Positions 26,572 to 37,523 of a stretch of DNA of 64,000 bases are shown one piece after another; within the stretch, counting starts at the first letter, position 1, and each line of letters starts with the position of its first letter. The notes beneath the pieces were generated by a model. It saw nothing but the letters and a program-made list of their open reading frames with translations, did not search any database and was not told the origin of the DNA. The DNA is from CAWDLX01 sp046728155 (GTDB taxonomy: Bacteria; Actinomycetota; Actinomycetes; Mycobacteriales; Micromonosporaceae), in assembly GCA_046728155.1 (NCBI GenBank), contig JBKPDY010000031.1:21383-85382 (forward strand). Direction: 5' to 3'. The position numbers were made by a program, and so were the translations under genes.

Positions 26572-27150
26572 GTGGTCTCGCGACAGCGCACCCCGGACCC
26601 GGTCCGGCGCCGCGCCGCCCGTACCGCGACCCTGGTGGCCGTACCGGTCGCCTTGGTCATTGCCGTGGTGAGCCTGTGGATCTTCGGCGGGTTCGCCGTG
26701 TTCTCCCGCCCCGCCGCGCCCGCCTCCCCGACGCTGCAGGCGTCGTCGCTGGTGTCGTTACCGGCGCCGCCACTGACCGGGACGGCCGTCGCGGTGTGTC
26801 GGGAGGTGATCGCGAAGCTGCCCTCCTCGGTGCTCGGCTCGCCGCGGCGTCCGGTCACCGGCCCCGAGCAGAACGCGGCATACGGTGATCCTCCGGTGAC
26901 GCTCGCCTGCGGAGTGGCGGCTCCCCGGGTCACCCCGACCGAAGATGTGACCCAGCTCAGCGGTGTGTGCTGGGTCACCCGAACGGGCGATTCGTCGACC
27001 ATCTGGACGACGGTGGACCGATCCGTGCCCATCAGCGTCGGCGTGCCTGGACCCCGCGCGGGGTCGGCGCAGAAGGTGATCGGATTCTCCGCCCCGATCA
27101 AGCAAAATGACCCTGTCGCAGCGACGTTTCCCAGCGGCTGTAACCGCTGA
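26572..27150 (+). CDS. DUF3515 membrane-anchored protein
   Basis: The protein of about 192 residues has a basic N-terminus, one membrane helix (TLVAVPVALVIAVVSLWIFGG) and an extracytoplasmic domain with a conserved cysteine pattern (CREV, LACG, CWV, SGC). It fits DUF3515, known from M. tuberculosis Rv2980 between thiL and ddl. The start is uncertain: GTG 26572 is used, while TTG 26536 would overlap the upstream gene by 14 bases. Function unknown. Confidence 0.82.
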   Translation: MVSRQRTPDPVRRRAARTATLVAVPVALVIAVVSLWIFGGFAVFSRPAAPASPTLQASSLVSLPAPPLTGTAVAVCREVIAKLPSSVLGSPRRPVTGPEQNAAYGDPPVTLACGVAAPRVTPTEDVTQLSGVCWVTRTGDSSTIWTTVDRSVPISVGVPGPRAGSAQKVIGFSAPIKQNDPVAATFPSGCNR

Positions 27151-27242
27151 CGGCTGTCCGCCGGCCGCCTCGTCCGGCGCAAGATCAAAAGCAGCACCGA
27201 GGAGTTCGGCCGACAAGATCGCGGCAGAGGGCGGTGAGGATA

Positions 27243-28343
27243 TCAGTGCAGCCCGGTACCCCGGTGCAACGCCGTTCGGACGAGACGCGCCACCAGCTTC
27301 GAGTACTCCAGGCCGGACGCGGCCCACATCCGCGGGAACATGGATGTCGCCGTGAAGCCTGGCATCGTGTTGATCTCATTGAGATACACATCGAGCTCTG
27401 GCGTGACGAAGAAATCGACCCGGGCCAGGCCCGCGCAGTCGAGCGCGGTGAAGGTACGGCAGGCATAGTCCCGGACCAGCGCGGTCACCCGGTCGGGTAG
27501 GGCGGCCGGGATATCGAATTCGCAGGAGTCGTCCAGGTACTTCGCCTCGAAGTCGTAGAACTCATGACCGGCTAAGACTCGTATCTCGGCGAGCAGCGAG
27601 GCCTCCGGCGCGCCTCCGGCCTCGCCTTCGAGTACCCCACACTCGATCTCCCGGCCGATGACGGCCGCCTCAACGAGGACCTTCGGGTCGACCGCGCGGG
27701 CCGTGGCGACGGCGGCATCGAGATCATCCCACCCGTGGACCTTCGTGATGCCGAATGAAGAACCCGCCCGGGCCGGCTTGACGAAGACGGGCAGACCGAG
27801 TCGGCCCCGGTCCTTGGCCGTGAACGTGGCTCCGGCACGCAGGACGACGTGCGGGGCGACCGGGATCCCGGACGCGGCGGCGAGCTTCTTGGTGAACTCC
27901 TTGTCCATGGCGGCCGCCGACGCGAAGACGTTAGAGCCGACGTACGGGATGCCGGCCATCTCAAGGAGACCCTGCAGGGTTCCGTCCTCGCCGTACGCCC
28001 CGTGCAGTACCGGGAAGACGACATCGACGCCGCCCAGAGCGCTCGCTCCCGCCGCCGGATCGAGCACGACCAGTCCGCCCGAGGTGGGATCCCCGGGCAG
28101 CATCACCGCGGTCCCCGAGCTGGCGGTGATCTCCGGCAGGCTCCGACCGCTGATCGAGAGTGACTGTGGGTCACCGGCGGTCAGTACCCACTGGCCTTGC
28201 CGGGTGATCCCGACCGGCACGACGTCGAACTCGTCCGGGTCGAGAGCGGCCAGCACACTGCCGGCGCTGACGGCCGAGATGGCATGCTCGAGGCTCCGCC
28301 CACCGAAGACGACGGCGACGCGGGTCTTTCGCGGCGTACTCAC
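27243..28343 (-). CDS. ddl: D-alanine--D-alanine ligase
   Basis: Ddl makes the D-Ala-D-Ala dipeptide for peptidoglycan. The 366-residue protein starts MSTPRKTRVAVVFGGRSLEHAISAVSAG and keeps the ATP-grasp landmarks LHGAYGEDGTLQGLLE, VKPARAGSSFGI and EINTMPGFTATSMFP. The Phe in the active-site loop (EHAIS instead of EHxVS) is a small change. GTG 28343 has only a weak SD. It follows the PLP-enzyme gene by 11 bases. Confidence 0.94.
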   Translation of the reverse strand: MSTPRKTRVAVVFGGRSLEHAISAVSAGSVLAALDPDEFDVVPVGITRQGQWVLTAGDPQSLSISGRSLPEITASSGTAVMLPGDPTSGGLVVLDPAAGASALGGVDVVFPVLHGAYGEDGTLQGLLEMAGIPYVGSNVFASAAAMDKEFTKKLAAASGIPVAPHVVLRAGATFTAKDRGRLGLPVFVKPARAGSSFGITKVHGWDDLDAAVATARAVDPKVLVEAAVIGREIECGVLEGEAGGAPEASLLAEIRVLAGHEFYDFEAKYLDDSCEFDIPAALPDRVTALVRDYACRTFTALDCAGLARVDFFVTPELDVYLNEINTMPGFTATSMFPRMWAASGLEYSKLVARLVRTALHRGTGLH

Positions 28344-28354
28344 AACCGGTGACC

Positions 28355-29470
28355 CTACCGGGCAAGCGAGTCCAACGCCCGGACGATGTCCTGGACGAGG
28401 TCGTCCATATCCTCGACACCGCACGAGAGTCGGACCAGGCCGGGCGGTGTGTCGTCCCCCCACTGGGCACGACGGTCGGCCGTCGTGTGCAGTCCGCCGA
28501 AGGAGGTAGCCGCGGTCACCAGCTGTGATGCGGCGAGGAACCGGGAAATCTCGTCCACGCCGCCGAGGGTGAACGTCACGACGCCCGGCATGCGGGCCAT
28601 CTGGCGGGCGGCGACCACATAGGACGGATCGGTCGGCAGGCCGGGCCAGCGAACGGCGGAGACGGCGGGATGAGCTGCGAGGGCGTTGGCGACCGATCCG
28701 GCGTTGGCGCTCTGCCGGGCCAGCCGCAGCGCCAAGGTGCCGAGCGACCGGTGGGCGAGCCAGGCCTCGAAATCGCCGGGGATGCCGCCCGTTGAGTCGC
28801 GCCAGCCCTGGATCGTCGAGAGCAAGGCCGGGTCACGCGCCGCGACGTACCCAAGCAGGAGGTCGGAGTGGCCGGCGAGCGCCTTCGTGCCGCTCGCGAC
28901 GACGATGTCCGCGCCGAGATCGAGCGGGCGTTGGCCGAGCGGCGTCGCGGTGGTGTTGTCGACCGCGACCACGGCGCCGGCGGCGTGGGCGGCGGCCGAG
29001 ACAGCGGCGAGGTCGCATACGTCGAGCCCGGGGTTGGCCGGCGACTCCAGCAGCACTAATCGGACGCCGTCGAACGGTGGATAGGGCCCCGCGGTGGGTG
29101 CCATGCCAACCGTGATACCCCGCGGGATCAGTGCCGCGCCGGCCCAGGCCCGCGTCTTGTAGTACCCGTCGGCCGGCACCATCACGCGTTCGCCCGGCTG
29201 CACCAGGCTCAGCAGGACGGCGGAGACGGCGGCCATTCCAGTGGCGAAGGCGACGCAGGAGCCGCCCTCGAGCTCACCGATCGCCGCTTCGAGCCGGCGC
29301 CTGGTCGGGCTGTCGGTCCGGCCGTACGCGTCGACCCCGGGCTGCGGGCCGGCCTGGTCCAACGCATAGACCGACGCGAAGGTCGGCCCCGGCAGGAACG
29401 GCTGACCCGGCGCGGGCGCCGGCTGTCCAGCGTGGACGCAGCGGGTCGAGTCGCCGTACGGTGAATTCAT
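28355..29470 (-). CDS. Cys/Met-metabolism PLP enzyme (cystathionine gamma-lyase/synthase type)
   Basis: The 371-residue fold-type I PLP enzyme has the Schiff-base Lys in SGTKALAGHSDLLLG, the phosphate-binding GMAAVSAVLL, and DNTTATPLGQRP. These fit the cystathionine lyase/synthase family. The substrate-arginine region is less typical (YGRTDSPTRRRLE rather than the common YxRxxNPT), so the reaction direction cannot be told. It lies between gpsA and ddl, 18 bases from gpsA. Confidence 0.85.
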   Translation of the reverse strand: MNSPYGDSTRCVHAGQPAPAPGQPFLPGPTFASVYALDQAGPQPGVDAYGRTDSPTRRRLEAAIGELEGGSCVAFATGMAAVSAVLLSLVQPGERVMVPADGYYKTRAWAGAALIPRGITVGMAPTAGPYPPFDGVRLVLLESPANPGLDVCDLAAVSAAAHAAGAVVAVDNTTATPLGQRPLDLGADIVVASGTKALAGHSDLLLGYVAARDPALLSTIQGWRDSTGGIPGDFEAWLAHRSLGTLALRLARQSANAGSVANALAAHPAVSAVRWPGLPTDPSYVVAARQMARMPGVVTFTLGGVDEISRFLAASQLVTAATSFGGLHTTADRRAQWGDDTPPGLVRLSCGVEDMDDLVQDIVRALDSLAR

Positions 29471-29488
29471 CCGTCCACAGTAGGAGAC

Positions 29489-30505
29489 CTACTCTGGCTT
29501 GGTCTCCCGGCTCATCAGCGCCGCCATCGCGACCTTGGGCGACAGGCCCTCGTGGCAGACCAGCTCGACCTGTTCGGTGATCGGCATCTCGACACCATGA
29601 TCGCGGGCGAGGTCGCGAACCGACAGACAACTCTTCACACCTTCGGCGGTCTGCCGGGTGGCGATTCTGGCCTGCTCCAGAGTGTCACCCCGGCCGAGGT
29701 GCTCGCCGAAGGTCCGGTTCCGCGACATCGGTGACATGCAGGTGCCGACGAGATCACCGAGCCCGGCGAGACCGGAGAAGGTCAGCGGATCGGCTCCGAG
29801 GCGCACGCCCAACCGGGCCGTCTCGGCCAGCCCACGGGTGATGAGGGCGGCCTTCGTGTTGTCGCCCAGGCCCATCCCGGAAGCCATACCGCACGCGAGC
29901 GCGATGACGTTCTTGACGGCGCCGCCCAGTTCGCAGCCGATCACGTCGGCGTTGGTGTATGGGCGGAAGTATGCGGTGGCGATCGCGTCCTGGACCGCCG
30001 CGGCCCGCGCCTCGTCCGTGCAGGCGACGACGACGGCGGTGGGGTAGCCGGAGGCGATCTCCGGCGCAAGGTTGGGCCCGGTGAGGGCGACCACGCGGGC
30101 CGGGTCCACCCCGGTCACCTCGGCGATGACCTGCGTCATCCGCTTCCCGGTGCCCAGCTCGATTCCCTTGATGAGGCTCATCAGAGTGATGTCGGAGCCC
30201 ATTGCTCCGCCGGCGACCCAACTGGACAGATTCGTCCGCAGCGTCTGGGACGGGATCGCGATGGCGACCATGTCGGCACCGTCGATCGCCGAATGAGGAT
30301 CCGATGTCGCGGTCACGGTTTCCGGTAACAGGATCCCGGGCAGGTAGTCGGGGTTGGCATGCCCGCCGCGGATCCCCGCGGCCACCTCCTCGCGGCGGGC
30401 CCAGAGCGTGACCGTGCAGCCGGCGTCGGCGAGAACCTTCGCGAACGCCGTGCCCCAGGATCCGGCGCCCATCACGGCGACCCGTTTGATTGCTGCGATC
30501 CCCAC
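29489..30505 (-). CDS. gpsA: Glycerol-3-phosphate dehydrogenase [NAD(P)+] GpsA
   Basis: GpsA supplies glycerol-3-phosphate for phospholipids. The 338-residue protein has the Rossmann motif GAGSWGTAFAKVLADAG and the catalytic Lys in ELGGAVKNVIALACG. GTG 30505 follows GGAGG by about 9 bases and lies 4 bases beyond the plsC stop. The plsC-gpsA pair unites two successive steps around phosphatidic acid synthesis. Confidence 0.96.
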   Translation of the reverse strand: MGIAAIKRVAVMGAGSWGTAFAKVLADAGCTVTLWARREEVAAGIRGGHANPDYLPGILLPETVTATSDPHSAIDGADMVAIAIPSQTLRTNLSSWVAGGAMGSDITLMSLIKGIELGTGKRMTQVIAEVTGVDPARVVALTGPNLAPEIASGYPTAVVVACTDEARAAAVQDAIATAYFRPYTNADVIGCELGGAVKNVIALACGMASGMGLGDNTKAALITRGLAETARLGVRLGADPLTFSGLAGLGDLVGTCMSPMSRNRTFGEHLGRGDTLEQARIATRQTAEGVKSCLSVRDLARDHGVEMPITEQVELVCHEGLSPKVAMAALMSRETKPE

Positions 30506-30509
30506 GGAG

Positions 30510-31241
30510 TCAGGCCTCCGATCCGGTCCGCGATACCCCGCTGCGCCCCGGCTCGCGGACCCACAACGGCGGCGGAGTGCCACCGCGGATCTCGGCCAGC
30601 ATGTCACGCAACGAGAGCATGATGAAGTCGGTGATCTCCATCAGTGTGGCGCTGCTGGGGGAGGCGCCGTTCCACTTCGACAGGTCCAGCGGCGCTCCGG
30701 CGACGACCGTCACGGGTGCATGCAGGCGCAGCTTCAGCTTGCTGGTACGGGGATCGAAGACCTTCTCAGGACCCCACATCACGATCGGGACGACCGGTGC
30801 TCCGGTAGTGAGCCACAGCCGGGCCGCGCCGGTCTTCCCGCGCATCGGCCACAAGTCGGGCTCCTTGGACGTCGTCCCCTCGGGATAGACGCAGACGGCG
30901 CCGCCCGCCTTCACGGCGGACACCGCCTCGTCCAGCGCCCGGGCCGCGTCGGCGGTCCCTCGCACGACTGGGATCTGCTTGGCCGCGCGCAGGATCCGGC
31001 CCAGCACGGGGATCTTGAAGATGCTGTCCTTGGCGAGGTACCGGGGCCACCTGCCGGCGTCGTAGAGGAAGTGCGCCAGGACCAACGGATCTGCGTGGCT
31101 CACATGGTTGGCGACGATGATCGCCGGTCCGGCCGGGACGTTGCGCATCCCTCGCCAGGTGCGTCGAGTCAGAATGATCATCAACGGCCGCACCGTGAAA
31201 ACGGCGAACCACTGCCAGAACCCGAGCTTTTCCCGCGCCAC
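30510..31241 (-). CDS. plsC: 1-acyl-glycerol-3-phosphate acyltransferase (PlsC family)
   Basis: The 243-residue membrane-associated acyltransferase has block I NHVSHAD (NHx4D) and block III YPEGTTS, with an N-terminal hydrophobic helix (FWQWFAVFTVRPLMIILT). It should convert lysophosphatidic acid to phosphatidic acid. GTG 31241 follows GAGGAGG by 5 bases. It heads plsC-gpsA-PLP enzyme-ddl on the minus strand. Confidence 0.92.
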   Translation of the reverse strand: MAREKLGFWQWFAVFTVRPLMIILTRRTWRGMRNVPAGPAIIVANHVSHADPLVLAHFLYDAGRWPRYLAKDSIFKIPVLGRILRAAKQIPVVRGTADAARALDEAVSAVKAGGAVCVYPEGTTSKEPDLWPMRGKTGAARLWLTTGAPVVPIVMWGPEKVFDPRTSKLKLRLHAPVTVVAGAPLDLSKWNGASPSSATLMEITDFIMLSLRDMLAEIRGGTPPPLWVREPGRSGVSRTGSEA

Positions 31242-31265
31242 CCGACCTCCTCACGTCAATATCAG

Positions 31266-31378
31266 CTTGCCTTCGCGCTCGGTCCGCACCTGCCACCCCA
31301 CGAAGACGCTCCACGACTGCGCGGGGCGCCTGGCACGGGCCTGACGGCCCTACGATGCTCTCTTGCTGTCGGCTCGGC
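31266..31378. repeat. Diverged copy of the GC-rich start-codon element (long form)
   Basis: It shares CTGCCACCCCACGAAG, CTCCACG and the terminal CTGTCGGCTCG with the copy at 56829-56982, and the core GGGCCTGACGGCCCTACGATGCT with all copies. It fills the gap between the divergent plsC and cofC starts. Confidence 0.7.
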
Positions 31379-31490
31379 TAAGCGCCTGGGGCCCATCATG
31401 CCTGGATCCCGACGCGGGGTGCAGATGGCAGATGGTCCGGGTTGTGGGTTCCGGGCGACAAGTCCCGCCCTTGAGGGCCAAGATGTCAGC

Positions 31491-32165
31491 GTGAGCTGGA
31501 CGGTCATCGTGCCGGTAAAGCGCCTGCGGACGGCGAAGACCCGCCTGCGTGGCGCGTTGCCCAGCGTGGACCACGACGCGCTCGTACTGGCGATGGCGTT
31601 GGACACCGTGGCGGCCGCGTTGGCCAGTCCGGTGGTCGGCCGGGTCGCCGTCGTCACCAGCGACGCCGAGGCCGAACGGGCCGCCATGGACGCCGGCGCC
31701 GAAGTGATCGTCGACGTGCCGGATGCCGGGCTGAATCCTGCGCTGGCCTACGCGGCAACCGTGGTACGCCCCAAGGGGGCGACGGACACACTGCCGGGCG
31801 TGGCGGCGCTCGCGGCCGACCTCGCCGCCCTGCATACGGCCGACCTGACCGAGGCCCTCCGCGCGGCCGAGCTGACGGCACACGGCTCGCCCCGACGCCT
31901 TTACGTCGCCGATGCGGCCGGCACCGGCACGGTTCTGCTCGCGGCGACCCGGGGCGCCGTGCTAGAGCCGTGCTTCGGCACCGGGTCAGCCGCCGCGCAC
32001 CACGCGAGTGGCGCTGTCGAGCTGACCGGCGACTGGCCGACGCTGCGGCGCGATGTGGACACCGCCGCGGACCTCGCCGCCGCGGTCGTGCTCGGGCTCG
32101 GTCCGCGAACCGCTTCGGTGGCGGCGGATGCGCTCGGGGCGTCCACGACGATCGCTGGCGGCTGA
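31491..32165 (+). CDS. cofC: F420 biosynthesis guanylyltransferase CofC/FbiD
   Basis: CofC (FbiD in mycobacteria) activates phosphoenolpyruvate or 2-phospholactate with GTP for coenzyme F420 synthesis. The 224-residue protein starts with the nucleotidyltransferase motif WTVIVPVKRLRTAKTRL and has VVTSDAEAERAA and the C-terminal DVDTAADLAAAV. A block usually reading LPGDLP is DTLPGVAALAADLAAL here. GTG 31491 is best, though its SD is distant. In M. tuberculosis fbiD also lies between gpsA and ppk. Confidence 0.9.
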   Translation: MSWTVIVPVKRLRTAKTRLRGALPSVDHDALVLAMALDTVAAALASPVVGRVAVVTSDAEAERAAMDAGAEVIVDVPDAGLNPALAYAATVVRPKGATDTLPGVAALAADLAALHTADLTEALRAAELTAHGSPRRLYVADAAGTGTVLLAATRGAVLEPCFGTGSAAAHHASGAVELTGDWPTLRRDVDTAADLAAAVVLGLGPRTASVAADALGASTTIAGG

Positions 32166-32376
32166 GACGGCCAGCAGCAGCCAGGGGACCCTAGCCGAGT
32201 TCGATCCGGACACCGGACGCGGCTCGGTCCTGCTCGATGACGGCACTGCTGTCCGGTTTCCGGCGGACGCGTTCGTCGTGTCCGGTCTGCGCTTCCTGCG
32301 ACCGGGCCAACGGGTTCGCGTCGACCGCGATACCGGCGGGGACGTGGTCAGGGTCACACTGCTGACGCTCCCGTGA
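32128..32376 (+). CDS. Small cold-shock-domain-like protein
   Basis: The 82-residue protein ends in an OB-like domain (GTLAEFDPDTGRGSVLLDDG ... GLRFLRPGQRVRVDRDTGGDV) with the spacing of a cold-shock domain. The aromatic RNP residues are missing: the RNP1 place reads GRGSVL and RNP2 reads VRFPA. It may not bind nucleic acid in the usual way. ATG 32128 overlaps cofC by 38 bases; no clear later start exists. Codon bias supports it from about 32160 onward. Confidence 0.65.
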   Translation: MRSGRPRRSLAAETASSSQGTLAEFDPDTGRGSVLLDDGTAVRFPADAFVVSGLRFLRPGQRVRVDRDTGGDVVRVTLLTLP

Positions 32377-32392
32377 ACCGGTAAGCCAATGG

Positions 32393-32429
32393 GGGCACCC
32401 TACTTGCGCGAAGCACCGATAGGGTGCCC
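32393..32429 (+). terminator. Hairpin with GGGCACCCTA stem before ppk
   Basis: GGGCACCCTA and TAGGGTGCCC form a perfect 10-base stem with a 17-base loop, followed by TGCTTTC. It lies 16 bases after the cold-shock-like gene. The same stem sequence recurs in the longer hairpin at 62168-62223. Confidence 0.65.
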
Positions 32430-32498
32430 TGCTTTCACGAGCGGACCGGTCGATCCGACTGGACTTCGGCTTCGGCGGCGACGAGAGATGATAGGTCG

Positions 32499-34811
<2,313 letters not shown>

Positions 34812-34814
34812 CCC

Positions 34815-34900
34815 GCCGTGGGCCGGCGCCGTCTGGACTGAGGGGCCGAGCGACGTAGGAGCGAGCGACGAGGGAAGACGGCGCCTCCTAGGCCCACGGC
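34815..34900 (+). terminator. Long inverted repeat after ppk
   Basis: The left arm CCGTGGGCC-GGCGCCGTCT and right arm AGACGGCGCC-5-GGCCCACGG pair over about 19 bases, with a 5-base bulge. The loop holds short GAGCGACG repeats. It begins 4 bases after the ppk stop. It has no T-run, but position suggests termination or mRNA 3' protection. Confidence 0.6.
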
Positions 34901-34946
34901 ACGCGCGAGCGAAGCGAGCGCAACATAGCTCAGTTACGCTGGCCGA

Positions 34947-36479
34947 ATGCTGGAGGAGGAACGCAAGTACGAGGTGCCGAGCGGGTTCGTCCTGCCCGAC
35001 CTCACACACTGCGCTCCGGAGGGCGGCCGTCTCGTCGTCCGCCCGCCACAGAGGCTGAAGGCCACTTACTACGACACCGCTGACCTCCGGCTGGCTCGGT
35101 CGGGGGCGTCGCTTCGCTACCGCCGCGGGGACGACGAGCCGTGGACCGTCAAGCTGCCGACCGACGCGCCGGGCGTACGCGACGAGATCTCGATGAGCGG
35201 CCAGGCCGCCGAGCCGCCCGTGCGCCTGCTCGACCTCGTCACGGCCTACACCCGAGGTGCCGACGTCAGACCGGTCGCCGTCCTGGACACGGCGCGCCAG
35301 GCCTACCAGCTCTGCGACCGCGACGACCGCGTCGCAGCCGAGGTGGTCGACGACACCGTCACGGTGCGCGAGGGCAGGCGGATCGCGCTCAAGTTCCGTG
35401 AGATCGAGGTGGAGCGCAAGCACGGCCGGGCGAAGCTGCTCGACCGGATCGAGGCCGCGCTGCACGACGCTGGCGCGGTCGTCGGTGACTTCACGCCGAA
35501 GTACGTCCGCGCACTCGGCCTGCCCGCGATGCAGCCGCCCGACTGGCCGGTCCCGCCGGCGCGCCTGCGTCGGCGGCCGGCGGCGGCGGACGTGGTCACC
35601 GCGGCGATCCAGCGGGATGTCGCCCGGATCGTCGCCCACGACGCGTTGGTCCGGCTCCGCGCCAGGATCGGCAACGATGACACCGCGGTGCATCAGATGC
35701 GGGTCGGGTGCCGGCGGCTGCGCAGCGATCTGCGCACGTTCGCGCCGCTGGTCAACCGGGAATGGGCGGCGCGGGTGCGCACCGAAGTCGGCTGGCTCGC
35801 GGATGCCTTGGGCCTGGCCCGCGATGCCGAGGTGCTCCGGGCCCGCCTGCGGCGTACCGCCGCGGCCGACCCGCTGAAACCGCTCGACAACGCCGCCATC
35901 GCCCGCATCGATGCCGACCTGGCCGCCCGGCATGAGGACGCGCTTCAGGCGCTGGAGAAGTTGATGTCCGACGAGCGCTACCACAAGTTGCTGAACACGC
36001 TCCTCGCCGCAGCCCGGCAACCGCGGCTGTCGGCCGGCGCGACCGAACCGGCCGAGGTTGTCCTCCCGGCGCTCGTCCGGCGCCCGTGGCGCAGGTTCGC
36101 CTACGGTGGCAACGGCTTGGAAGGAGCTGGCCAGCTGGACCCGGCCGGTTCGGACGCGAGCTGGCATGCCGTGCGGATTCAGGGAAAGCGGGCCCGGTAT
36201 GCGGTGGAGGCGGTGGCGGACGTGCTCGGCGGCGAGGCGAACGCCCTGGCGCGGGCGCTGGCCGCGGTTCAGGACCTGCTCGGCGAGCACCAGGATGCGG
36301 CGGTGGCGGCCGAGACGTGGCTGTCCATCGCGAACTCCGACCCGGACGATCACGCCCTCGCGGTGACCGCGGGTCGGCTCTACGAACGAGAACGTGCATC
36401 TCTGCGCGCCACCCGGAATGCGTTCCCGAGCGCATGGAAGGTGGCATCGCGACGCCGGCTCACTGAGTGGATGAGCTGA
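34947..36479 (+). CDS. CYTH-CHAD domain protein
   Basis: The 510-residue protein has an N-terminal CYTH (triphosphate tunnel) domain with the ExExK motif at residues 3-7 (EEERK) and repeated basic/acidic strands. A C-terminal CHAD domain starts near residue 215 with conserved histidines and arginines (VHQMRVGCRRLRSDL, WHAVRIQGKRARYAVE). CHAD domains bind polyphosphate and CYTH domains hydrolyse or bind triphosphates, so its place right after ppk fits polyphosphate metabolism. Soluble, no signal peptide. Confidence 0.92.
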   Translation: MLEEERKYEVPSGFVLPDLTHCAPEGGRLVVRPPQRLKATYYDTADLRLARSGASLRYRRGDDEPWTVKLPTDAPGVRDEISMSGQAAEPPVRLLDLVTAYTRGADVRPVAVLDTARQAYQLCDRDDRVAAEVVDDTVTVREGRRIALKFREIEVERKHGRAKLLDRIEAALHDAGAVVGDFTPKYVRALGLPAMQPPDWPVPPARLRRRPAAADVVTAAIQRDVARIVAHDALVRLRARIGNDDTAVHQMRVGCRRLRSDLRTFAPLVNREWAARVRTEVGWLADALGLARDAEVLRARLRRTAAADPLKPLDNAAIARIDADLAARHEDALQALEKLMSDERYHKLLNTLLAAARQPRLSAGATEPAEVVLPALVRRPWRRFAYGGNGLEGAGQLDPAGSDASWHAVRIQGKRARYAVEAVADVLGGEANALARALAAVQDLLGEHQDAAVAAETWLSIANSDPDDHALAVTAGRLYERERASLRATRNAFPSAWKVASRRRLTEWMS

Positions 36480-36549
36480 GCGCGGCGCGGTGGTCGTGCC
36501 GCACCGGCACGGCGCAGACTGACAGGGTGGCCAGGTTCCCCGTAGGGCC

Positions 36550-37419
36550 GTGCTGATCCGGGCGGCGGGCGGTGTGCTGCACCGCGCGTCGGAGAATGGC
36601 GTCGAGCTCGCGCTCATCCACCGTCCACGGTTTGACGACTGGTCGTTGCCGAAGGGCAAACGTAAGCGGGGCGAGCACCCCATCCTCAACGCCTTCCGCG
36701 AGGTGTGGGAGGAGACGGGCGTACGGCCCCGCGTCGGTGCCCGACTGCCCTCGATCTCGTATCAGGTCCCGAACGGCGGCAGGCTCGTCGACAAGACGGT
36801 CGACTATTGGGCCATGGCCGCCGATCGCGACGACGGCTTCTTCCCGGGCGAGGAGACGGATGCTCGGGTGTGGCTCCCGATCGCCGACGCCATCTCGCGG
36901 CTGACCTACGAGCGTGACGTCGGAGTGGTCAGGGCCTTCGCCGCCTGGCCGCCGCTACGCCGTCCGATCATCCTGGTACGACATGCATCCGCAGGCGAAC
37001 GGCGGAACTGGACGGGCCCGGACGACGCGCGTCCGCTCGACGCCCCGGGGGCAACCCGGGCCCGTCTGCTCGAGCGGGTGCTGAGCTGCTTCGGTCCGGC
37101 GCAACTGGTGTCGGCGGCGCCGCAACGGTGCCTGGACACGCTGGCACCGTTGGCCCGACGGTTGAGCCTGACCGTGGTAGTGGACAGGGCCTTCGACGAG
37201 ACCGCCGATCCGTGTGCCGCCGCCGCTCAGGTCATCGACCTCATTCCCAGGCCCGGCGACGGCGCGACAGTCCTCTGCAGTCAAGGCAAGCTGATTCCAC
37301 CCCTCCTGGCCCGTGTGGCCGGAGGCACGGCCGAGGAGTACCACACTCCGAAGGGGCGTGGATGGGTGCTCTGTTTCAGCGACGACCGTTCGCTGGTGAC
37401 GCTGGACCCGTTGGACTGA
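36550..37419 (+). CDS. mutT1: NUDIX-histidine phosphatase fusion, MutT1-like
   Basis: The 289-residue protein has an N-terminal NUDIX domain whose box fits GX5EX7REUXEEXGU exactly (G-KRKRG-E-HPILNAF-REVWEETGV). A C-terminal histidine phosphatase domain starts at ILVRHASAGER (RH catalytic). This layout is MutT1 (Rv2985), which cleans 8-oxo-GTP/dGTP and hydrolyses diadenosine polyphosphates, and it too lies between ppk and hupB. GTG 36550 is preceded by GTAGGG. A strong bidirectional hairpin follows. Confidence 0.92.
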   Translation: MLIRAAGGVLHRASENGVELALIHRPRFDDWSLPKGKRKRGEHPILNAFREVWEETGVRPRVGARLPSISYQVPNGGRLVDKTVDYWAMAADRDDGFFPGEETDARVWLPIADAISRLTYERDVGVVRAFAAWPPLRRPIILVRHASAGERRNWTGPDDARPLDAPGATRARLLERVLSCFGPAQLVSAAPQRCLDTLAPLARRLSLTVVVDRAFDETADPCAAAAQVIDLIPRPGDGATVLCSQGKLIPPLLARVAGGTAEEYHTPKGRGWVLCFSDDRSLVTLDPLD

Positions 37420-37440
37420 AGGGATTCCATCCAACTGATC

Positions 37441-37470
37441 GGGGCGCCCACCGCAGGCGGGGGGCGCCCC
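37441..37470. terminator. Bidirectional terminator between mutT1 and hupB
   Basis: GGGGCGCCC and GGGCGCCCC form a perfect 9-base stem with a 12-base loop. TCTTCCC follows on the plus strand. It lies 21 bases after the mutT1 stop and about 54 bases beyond the hupB stop. Confidence 0.75.
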
Positions 37471-37523
37471 TCTTCCCGTGTCGTGGGTTTCGCTCGGTGC
37501 GGTTGTGTGCTGTGAGCCGCACG

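Noticed and set aside
27151..27242. Spacer beginning GGCGCAAGATC as another hairpin element
   Set aside because: Only the opening AAGATC motif is shared and no long inverted repeat follows.
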